64,000 nucleotides of DNA from Phascolarctobacterium_A sp034086985 (GTDB taxonomy: Bacteria > Bacillota > Negativicutes > Acidaminococcales > Acidaminococcaceae). Where the stretch lies: positions 242,991-306,990 of the forward strand of contig JAXDZG010000022.1 in the NCBI GenBank assembly GCA_034086985.1, read 5' to 3'. Within the stretch, counting starts at the first letter, position 1. Every line of letters begins with the position of its first letter. Made by a program: the position numbers and the translations under genes. Of the stretch, positions 58,131 to 64,000 are shown in pieces. The notes under the pieces are model-generated. The model ran no database searches. It worked only from the letters and a program-made list of their open reading frames with translations, and was not told the DNA's origin.

Positions 58131-59810
58131 TTATTTAGCAACCTTTACAAAATCATCCAGCACTGCACCGGGAGCAACCATGGGCTCCACAATATCGCCC
58201 TGCTGAATTATAGCCTCGATGAGGAAGGGCTTCTTCGCAGCCTTGGCTTTTTCTAGGGCTGCAGCAAATTCCTCGCAGGTAGTTGCCTGCACGCCATCAG
58301 CGCCGCAGGAGCGGGCAAAGCCGATGAAATCAAACTGGCTGAGTATGGTGGAGGAGTAGCGAGCATCATAGAAGAGCTGCTGCCATTGACGCACCATGCC
58401 CAAGCAGCTGTTGTTGATGACGATGCTGATAAGCTTTTTCTTTTCGCGACAGGCTGTATATAGCTCCATACCCGTCATCTTAAAGCCACCGTCACCACAA
58501 ATCTGCACCACGGGCTTATCCACAGCAAAGGTAGCACCCAAGGCTGCAGGCAAGCCGAAGCCCATGGTACCGCAGCCACCACTGGTCAGATGGTGGCGTG
58601 GCTTTTCCACAACTAAATGCTGGGCTGCCCACATTTGGTTTTGGCCCACATCGGTTACATAGACTGCATCTTTATCCATGGCCGCGCTTAAATGCTTCAT
58701 GAGCCAGGGAGCAGTGAGCTGATCACCCTTTTCTAGGCTGCGGTCCTCAGTAGCGTCCCAGTCCCTAACCTTCTCCCACCAAGCAGCATGCTTAGTCTCC
58801 TTAAGCAGGGGTAAAAGCTTTTGCAGGGACTGTTTAATATCGCCTACCAAAGGCACGCTAACCGCAATATTCTTATCAATCTCGGATGGGTCAATATCCA
58901 ATTGGATGATGGCCTTCTTGCCCACGTAACGGGTTCTATCACCCGTTACGCGCTCGCTAAAGCGACTGCCCGCAACCACCAGCACATCGGCATGCACCAC
59001 TGCCATATTGGAAGCAATATGGCCATGCATGCCGGTCATGCCTAGGCTGCGCTCATTGCTAGCGGGCACCACGCCCACGCCCATCAATGTGTTCACAATG
59101 GGCAGGTCGGCCTTTTCGGCCAGCGCCACCAGCTCCGCGCCCGCGTCGCTATTAAGCGCGCCGCCGCCCACCAGCAGCACCGGCCTAACGGCCTCATTGA
59201 GCAGCTTCGCTGCCTCTAATAAATTCCCCTCATTGGCCTCTTCTAAGGAAGCTTCCACCTGCGGAGCTTCCTTTTTTTCTTTTTCTTCTTCTAGCTCAGG
59301 CCATTCCAGCTCTGCTGCCTGCAGATTGCTGGGTACATCCACCAGGACAGGTCCCGGTCTACCCTCCCTGGCAATGGCAAAGGCCTTGCGCAGGGTGGGC
59401 ACTAAATCCTCGCTCCGGCGTACCAGAGCATTGTATTTAGTAATGGGCACGGTTACGCCCACGATGTCAATTTCTTGGAAGGAGTCACGACCTAGGTTAT
59501 TCACAGGCACCTGACCTGTAATGGCTACCAAGGGTACGGAGTCCAAATACGCGGTGGCTAGGCCCGTCACTATATTGGTAGCACCAGGTCCGGAGGTGGC
59601 GATACACACGCCCACCTTGCCGCTAGCTCTGGCATAGCCGTCCGCCGCGTGCACGGCTCCCTGCTCGTGAGCAGTGAGCACATTTTTTAAGGGTGCGTCA
59701 TATAGCGCATCATAAAGGGGAATAACCTGCCCTCCGGGATAGCCAAAGACTGTATCTACGCCTTGCTCAAGCAATACCTTGATGATGGCTTGAGAGCCTT
59801 TCAACTTCAT
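58131..59810 (-). CDS. ilvB: Acetolactate synthase large subunit
   Basis: 559 residues. ThDP enzyme: GYPGGQVIPLYDALYD with catalytic Glu in AHEQGAVHAADGYARASG, and the ThDP motif GDGGFKMTGMELYTACREKKKLISIVINN. The RDSFQEIDIVGVT segment is typical of biosynthetic AHAS. Makes acetolactate or acetohydroxybutyrate. A Glu/Lys-rich linker (ELEEEKEKKEAPQVEASLEEANEG) joins the domains. Between ilvN and ilvC. Confidence 0.97.
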   Translation of the reverse strand: MKLKGSQAIIKVLLEQGVDTVFGYPGGQVIPLYDALYDAPLKNVLTAHEQGAVHAADGYARASGKVGVCIATSGPGATNIVTGLATAYLDSVPLVAITGQVPVNNLGRDSFQEIDIVGVTVPITKYNALVRRSEDLVPTLRKAFAIAREGRPGPVLVDVPSNLQAAELEWPELEEEKEKKEAPQVEASLEEANEGNLLEAAKLLNEAVRPVLLVGGGALNSDAGAELVALAEKADLPIVNTLMGVGVVPASNERSLGMTGMHGHIASNMAVVHADVLVVAGSRFSERVTGDRTRYVGKKAIIQLDIDPSEIDKNIAVSVPLVGDIKQSLQKLLPLLKETKHAAWWEKVRDWDATEDRSLEKGDQLTAPWLMKHLSAAMDKDAVYVTDVGQNQMWAAQHLVVEKPRHHLTSGGCGTMGFGLPAALGATFAVDKPVVQICGDGGFKMTGMELYTACREKKKLISIVINNSCLGMVRQWQQLFYDARYSSTILSQFDFIGFARSCGADGVQATTCEEFAAALEKAKAAKKPFLIEAIIQQGDIVEPMVAPGAVLDDFVKVAK

Positions 59811-59847
59811 TATTTACATCCTCCTAAAATCATATTTTAAGAGTGCT

Positions 59848-60069
59848 TTATGCTACAGTATTAACAGAAAGCACAGAAACCTGCTTGGTCAAAAGCTTGG
59901 CCACTTGAGCAGCGGCCACATCCGCCAATTGGATTTCCAGCTTCAGAAAGTCAGCATCCGCGTCCATCTTTAAAGAACGTACTTGTGCGCCTTGCTTAGA
60001 AAGCACACGCAGAATCCTCGGCAACAAGGTTTCATCATTTTGCCCAGTTACATACAGCTTTTCAAACAT
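59848..60069 (-). CDS. ilvN: Acetolactate synthase small subunit, short ACT-only form
   Basis: 73 residues, MFEKLYVTGQNDETLLPRIL, one ACT domain. Most IlvN/IlvH proteins are about 160 residues with an additional C-terminal domain; this short form resembles IlvM/IlvN-type minimal subunits. It activates IlvB and may give little valine feedback control. GGAGGAAGA precedes the ATG. Controlled by the T-box leader. Confidence 0.88.
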   Translation of the reverse strand: MFEKLYVTGQNDETLLPRILRVLSKQGAQVRSLKMDADADFLKLEIQLADVAAAQVAKLLTKQVSVLSVNTVA

Positions 60070-60104
60070 TCTTCTTCCTCCATTCAAGTACATTTTGATG
60101 GACT

Positions 60105-60374
60105 AAAAAAGCCCCTGCTTGCTCACGCAAGTAGGGGCGTAAATTACGCGGTACCACCCTAGTTTATTACTCTAGCACCAGTCCATCAACCGGCTCGGAA
60201 ATAACGCCTCCGCTGCGCATCAGTCTACTCACACTTGGCTTTTGCTGACGAGTTCATGGGTGATTTACTCAATAAGGCTCTGTACCGGTTTACACCAACC
60301 ACCGGCTCTCTGCGGCATTACACTTATCTTTAGTCCCAATCATCACCTTTAAGGGTCGATTTGAAATTACTGAT
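60105..60374 (-). promoter_or_regulatory. T-box riboswitch leader of ilvN-ilvB-ilvC (isoleucine-type specifier)
   Basis: The T-box sequence AGGGTGGTACCGCG is at 60147-60160 (minus strand). The distal stem I contains AGAGAGCCGGTGG and TTGGTGTAAACCGG. The terminator stem GCCCCTAC/GTAGGGGC type hairpin ends at 60111 followed by T-run. Stem I base pairs TGGG with CCCA; the three bases before it read ATC (60262-60264), followed by A, pointing to an AUC isoleucine specifier. Uncharged tRNA-Ile would promote read-through into ilvN. Confidence 0.92.
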
Positions 60375-60403
60375 ACTATACTCCTTTTTTAATAAGTTGT
60401 CAA
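60375..60403 (-). promoter_or_regulatory. Promoter of ilv T-box transcript
   Basis: Perfect TTGACA (60398-60403), 17-base spacer, TATAGT (60375-60380). From 60404 to 60600 the sequence is AT-rich and I see no gene or named element. Confidence 0.85.
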
Positions 60404-60601
60404 CTCTTTTCTAAAAAAATTTTAGAAATTTCTTTTTTATACATCTACAGAATACATTTCGCGATTTTTGTGTATCTATTGCATACAAACAGAGCTAGTT
60501 GAAATTTTAGGCTTATATTTAGTAGACATGTATGTATTTATTCCCTTTGCAGGAGACAGCATCAAGCATCGCTTTTAATTATGCTATATCCACAAAAAGC
60601 A

Positions 60602-60632
60602 AAAAGCCCGCTACAATGATGCAGCAGGCTTA
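60602..60632 (-). terminator. Terminator of UxaE-like gene
   Basis: Stem AGCCTGCTGC / GTAGCGGGCT (one mismatch, one wobble), followed by TTTTTGCTTTTT on the minus strand. Confidence 0.8.
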
Positions 60633-60643
60633 ATTTTATATGC

Positions 60644-62014
60644 TTATAAATTTTTCAAGTAGTTACCCACATTGGTACGCACAGCCTCAGCATATTCTGC
60701 TTGGTGTGCCTTCAGGAAGCCCTTAATCTCCTCGGCCAGATTACCTTCCTTAGGATTGAGTACCTTGCTGTAGCTTAACGCAAAGGCTTTGCAGGCGTCA
60801 GTGCCGCAAATGGAGTCCGCAGGCACAGCCTCCACACCGGCAGCAGCGGCCAATTTAGCATACAGCTCTGCGTCGGTAGCAGCAATAAGCTTCACAGCGC
60901 TCATCCAGAGGATATTATTCAGCTTAAAGTGAATCTTGCCCTTAGTGTATTTCAGAGCAGCAGCGGGGTCAGCCAGGCCAATCTCTGCATTGCGCAGGCT
61001 CAGACGATATTCAAAGGCAGAAGCGATATCACAGTGCAGCTGCAGATTATCAGCCAGCGTTTCCTTCTCGTTGAGAGGGTCAAGGCAAATAGCAGCCAGC
61101 TTAATACCATTGCGCTCCAGCTCGTTGGCGATCAAATAATGCTCTTGGGGAGTGAGCAGCTTGCCGGGCTTGGAAAGAGTCAGCTCAAAATCAATATCCC
61201 AAGGAGTATTCTTCAGATAGGAATTATAGATGAACTGGATATGCATAATGGCTTCGCCGTATTCCAAAACAATGCGGTGCAGCTCCTTTTCTTCAAACTT
61301 AAGCTTATTATTACCCACCTTGAATTCTACATTTAAGTAGGACGCATTCACAGCGGCGCAGAAGGCTTCATTGAATTGGTAGAAGCGCTTTTCCACTTCC
61401 TCATCGGACAGCTTTTCAATGGACAGATTAATCTTCTCACTGCAATCAAAGCCGATCATGCTGTAGCCATAAAGCAGTGCCTTCACGATTTCCTCCTCGG
61501 ATTTCAGGCCAGCTGCATTAGCGCCATATCCCTCCTTATAGCCTGCCTCCAGCACGCCCCAGGTAGCAGTGTCCACTGCCTCCAGGAAATTGCGATTAAG
61601 TGCAGCACTATCCTCAGGAGTATAATCCACCAGCACGGGCTTCATTTGACGCTTAGCAAATAAGTCCACTACAAAAGCATCGGCGCAGCCCAACCAATCG
61701 CTAAAGCCCACGCTGGTACCACGGGTGCCACAGGCACTGGGCGCAGCCCATTTCACAAAGCGGCGCACTACAGCAGCGTTATTGGCGTTTAAAGCGGCCA
61801 GGATAACCTTAGCTCCAGCCTCTTCCTTGACCTCTGTTTCCTTGAGCATGCCAGTCATAGGGGTCTCTTTATCCACAACTACGGCCAAGCGCTTGCCTGC
61901 TTCGGTCTTCACTAAAGCCAGCCAGCCGCCCTCCACAGCACACACAGATGCCTTTATTACTTCAGCTGCAATTGCTTGCAGCGCATTCATTGCTACTACT
62001 TGTTTGATAGCCAT
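60644..62014 (-). CDS. Tagaturonate epimerase (UxaE)-like protein with altered motifs
   Basis: 456 residues starting MAIKQVVAMNALQAI. The C-terminal half follows the UxaE layout from memory: LTPQEHYLIANELERNGIKLAAICLDPL, then CDIASAFEYRLSLRNAEIGL and KIHFKLNNILWMSAVKLIA. Where UxaE would have DE(T) and HSGSDKFS, this protein has LSK and RNAEIGLA, so it is probably not an active epimerase of the standard kind. It may bind a sugar acid or have another role. No uronate catabolism genes are nearby. GGAGG supports the chosen ATG. Confidence 0.45.
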   Translation of the reverse strand: MAIKQVVAMNALQAIAAEVIKASVCAVEGGWLALVKTEAGKRLAVVVDKETPMTGMLKETEVKEEAGAKVILAALNANNAAVVRRFVKWAAPSACGTRGTSVGFSDWLGCADAFVVDLFAKRQMKPVLVDYTPEDSAALNRNFLEAVDTATWGVLEAGYKEGYGANAAGLKSEEEIVKALLYGYSMIGFDCSEKINLSIEKLSDEEVEKRFYQFNEAFCAAVNASYLNVEFKVGNNKLKFEEKELHRIVLEYGEAIMHIQFIYNSYLKNTPWDIDFELTLSKPGKLLTPQEHYLIANELERNGIKLAAICLDPLNEKETLADNLQLHCDIASAFEYRLSLRNAEIGLADPAAALKYTKGKIHFKLNNILWMSAVKLIAATDAELYAKLAAAAGVEAVPADSICGTDACKAFALSYSKVLNPKEGNLAEEIKGFLKAHQAEYAEAVRTNVGNYLKNL

Positions 62015-62204
62015 TTTTTTGCCTCCAATTTTGCACATAAGTTGTCATATTACTATTATCGCTAAAAATTGTCCATAAAGCAAGTCCAAACTGTAATCTT
62101 TACGAAAAAACCTGCGTTTGTATACAAAATGCACTTATTTTTCCTGAATATATCTCTTACCATTTATGTAAGTTTTTGCTATATAGTGGCTATCTAGTGA
62201 GATG

Positions 62205-62642
62205 TTATCAACAGTATTCACATACTTATCCACAGTTTTTGTGCATAACTTCTAGCTATCTACAGTTTATCCACTATTTTTCCACAAGCAAAAAGGCTTA
62301 TTTATGCACCTTTAGCAGATTTATCAACAGCTTATACACAATCTGTGGATAACTTTAGACACATTTTAGCACAACTTTCCACAACCCTAGATATAGTATT
62401 TCCCCCTGTTTTTACTACAAAAACAGGGCAAAAACTGCTCTTGCTACTTCCTGTCAAGCATTAAATTTAACTGTTTTCACCACAATTTAGCTAATTATCC
62501 TCAAGCTGCTCAAAAAGCCCTTAAACAAGCGGGTCAAGATTTCAGAAAATAAAAATGTGACACTAAATTTTTATCTTCAGCGTCACCTATGTGTGTTTTT
62601 GAAAAATGAACAGATTGTTAGTAGCAAATTTACTGTGGATAA
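62205..62642. other. DnaA-box cluster in AT-rich intergenic region
   Basis: Perfect TTATCCACA boxes at 62226-62234 (+), 62344-62352 (-) and 62634-62642 (-). TTATNCACA matches at 62240-62248 (-) and 62332-62340 (+). TTATCAACA at 62205-62213 and 62321-62329. One-mismatch boxes at 62267, 62278 and 62302. A hairpin (CCCTGTTTTT/AAAAACAGGG) lies at 62404-62427. The 62015-62657 gap contains no gene. It looks like an initiator-protein binding region (origin or titration site). Confidence 0.75.
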
Positions 62643-62657
62643 GTATTCTCCAAAAGC

Positions 62658-63545
62658 CTAATTAATACGCCTTAATTGGGAAATAGTGAAGAAAACAAGC
62701 CCCAACCAAATGCACCCAAAGGCCACTGCATGGGTCAGCGTAAAGGCCTCACCATACATAAAAATGCCAATTAAAAGGGTAATGGAGGGAGCTATATACT
62801 GCATAAAGCCTACCATATACAAGGGCAAAAGCTTAGCGCAGCCTGTAAAGAACAAGAGAGGAGTAGCTGTAGCCACACCTGCGCCCACAAGATAAGCTAG
62901 TGTTCTCGTATCGCAGCTCTGATAAACATTACCACCATACTGGGCCAAATAATAGAGGTAATAGAGCATAAGCGGCGATATGAGGAGCGTTTCCAGCATG
63001 ATGCTAGTCAAGGCTTGAGCCTTAATTAGCTTCTTCAAGAGGCCATAAAAGGCAAAGGTAACAGCCAAGCTTACGGATACCCAGGGCAAGCTACCATTTT
63101 TTACAATAACCACACCAATGCCTATAGCAGCACAAATAACTGCGATAGTCTGTAATCTATCCAGCTTTTCCCTAAGGAAAACCATACCGAAAAGCACGCT
63201 GACCAAGGGATTAATATAATAGCCCATGCTGGTCTCTACAATGCGACCTACCTCTACAGCCCAAATAAAAATACCCCAGTTAAAGCTAATGGTGATGGCA
63301 GCTAAAATCATGCAGATAGCAGTTTTCCAAGTACTAAAGATGGCCTTGGTTTCTTCTACAAATACCTTGAGCTTGCTGGTGCCCACAAGCAGTAAAAAAA
63401 CAAAGACAGCCGACCAAATAAAACGGCTAGCCAATATTTCCATGGCATCCACATGCTGTATCTGCCGCCAATAGATGGGCAGCACACCCCAGATAAAATA
63501 GGCCGAAAGGCCGTAAAACACGCCTAATTTATATTGCTTATCCAA
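62658..63545 (-). CDS. rarD: RarD-family EamA transporter
   Basis: 295 residues with ten membrane helices. YGLSAYFIWGVLPIYWRQIQHVDAMEILASRFIWS is the classic RarD start, and NWGIFIWAVEVGRIVETSMGYYINPLV is also typical. Function is poorly known, possibly export of metabolites. I prefer a TTG start at 63545 (GAGGGTG eight bases upstream); a longer version starts at 63575. It is read leftward out of the rRNA side. Confidence 0.9.
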   Translation of the reverse strand: MDKQYKLGVFYGLSAYFIWGVLPIYWRQIQHVDAMEILASRFIWSAVFVFLLLVGTSKLKVFVEETKAIFSTWKTAICMILAAITISFNWGIFIWAVEVGRIVETSMGYYINPLVSVLFGMVFLREKLDRLQTIAVICAAIGIGVVIVKNGSLPWVSVSLAVTFAFYGLLKKLIKAQALTSIMLETLLISPLMLYYLYYLAQYGGNVYQSCDTRTLAYLVGAGVATATPLLFFTGCAKLLPLYMVGFMQYIAPSITLLIGIFMYGEAFTLTHAVAFGCIWLGLVFFTISQLRRIN

Positions 63546-63655
63546 AGTAATCACCCTCAAGTTAGTATAATACATAACATTATAAACCTATTTTAGAAAG
63601 ATAACAAGATATGGCAGCTATATCTATCCTCAGTCGGCTTGTAAGCAAAGAAAAA

Positions 63656-63677
63656 CTCCGCAACAAATGTTGCGGAG
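63656..63677 (-). terminator. Terminator of rRNA operon
   Basis: Perfect 9-bp stem CTCCGCAAC / GTTGCGGAG, loop AAAT, T-run TTTTTCTTT on the minus strand, immediately after 5S. Confidence 0.9.
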
Positions 63678-63685
63678 CTTTTCTA

Positions 63686-63801
<116 letters not shown>

Positions 63802-63881
63802 TTATTCTTTTCTGAGAGCTTTGCACCCTCAAAACTTCCACAGAAGAATGAACCTATTTCACTAGGTCTTAACTTTTCATA

Positions 63882-64000
63882 GTCAAGCCCTCGACATATT
63901 AGTATCGGTCCGCTGAATACATGACTGTACTTACACTCCCGACCTATCAACCTCGTCTTCTTCAAGGTGTCTTACTAGATTACTCTATGAGAGATCTCAT
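63882..64000 (-). rRNA. rrl: 23S ribosomal RNA, 3' end (partial)
   Basis: The last ~119 bases of 23S enter from the right: AGACGAGGTTGATAGGTCGG and ACCGATACTAATATGTCGAG followed by GGGCTTGAC. The exact mature 3' end is approximate. About 80 bases separate it from 5S. Confidence 0.93.

Overview
This 64 kb window looks like a chromosomal segment of a Gram-positive-related, low-to-mid GC anaerobe. The class Negativicutes fits best, perhaps Acidaminococcaceae/Phascolarctobacterium-like; this is inference from gene content, not proven. Supporting signs are strong Shine-Dalgarno sites, a T-box leader, the BioW pimelate route to biotin with BirA operators, a Cys-containing S18, formate-THF ligase, ATP-type PEP carboxykinase, and a run of lipoprotein-anchored solute-binding proteins. 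I see no insertion sequence, prophage, CRISPR array or conjugative element. It is mostly core chromosome, with a set of origin-proximal genes (parAB, ychF, rpsF-ssb-rpsR, serS, ftsW/PBP, an rRNA operon), and nearly all highly expressed genes lie on the minus strand.

Layout. 1-4.7 kb: branched-chain amino acid ABC transporter (livG partial, livM, livH and two tandem paralogous binding lipoproteins) read leftward from one promoter. 4.8-7.2 kb: small membrane protein, then parA-parB. 7.3-11.1 kb: tautomerase, MetQ lipoprotein, an atypical QueD-like protein with a zinc ribbon, an Rrf2 regulator with an HD-domain protein, and a CrcB fluoride channel. 11.2-14.2 kb: hybrid sensor kinase and HPt protein separated by a palindromic element. 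14.4-19.2 kb: pckA, then fhs-folD-vanZ, where FolD lacks the cyclohydrolase lysine. 19.3-23.2 kb: trmB-ftsW-PBP. 23.4-28.9 kb: cold shock protein and an Fbp/AEP-type ABC importer with one fused permease and two different ATPases. 29-32.4 kb: RpiB-family protein, Fsr-like MFS exporter, NhaC antiporter. 32.5-35.5 kb: Flp-like prepilin, thioesterase and small (mostly secreted) unknowns.

35.6-38.9 kb: pantothenate operon (DUF2520 protein, panB, panC, panD) behind a structured leader with a terminator. 39-43.8 kb: biotin cluster bioD-bioA, bioY and a bioW-bioF fusion, with three BirA-type operators. 44-46.3 kb: serS and a thioredoxin-reductase-like flavoprotein lacking its usual motifs. 46.4-47.1 kb: five tRNAs (Lys, Glu, Val, Asp, Phe) and a 58-residue membrane protein. 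47.3-49.9 kb: copA-copZ. 50-54.1 kb: MATE exporter and a ychF-PHP-FAH operon. 54.3-56.2 kb: secreted unknown and rpsF-ssb-rpsR. 56.4-60.4 kb: DUF1847 protein and ilvN-ilvB-ilvC behind an isoleucine-type T-box. 60.6-62 kb: a protein resembling tagaturonate epimerase but with altered motifs. 62.2-62.65 kb: a dense cluster of DnaA boxes. 62.7-64 kb: rarD, then the 3' end of an rRNA operon (5S, partial 23S).

Themes: B-vitamin and branched-chain amino acid synthesis under RNA/BirA control, many ABC importers, and several enzyme homologues (FolD, TrxR, QueD, UxaE) that keep the fold but lack textbook catalytic residues. These last are the best leads for undescribed function. Names rest on motif recognition by eye; no database search was run.
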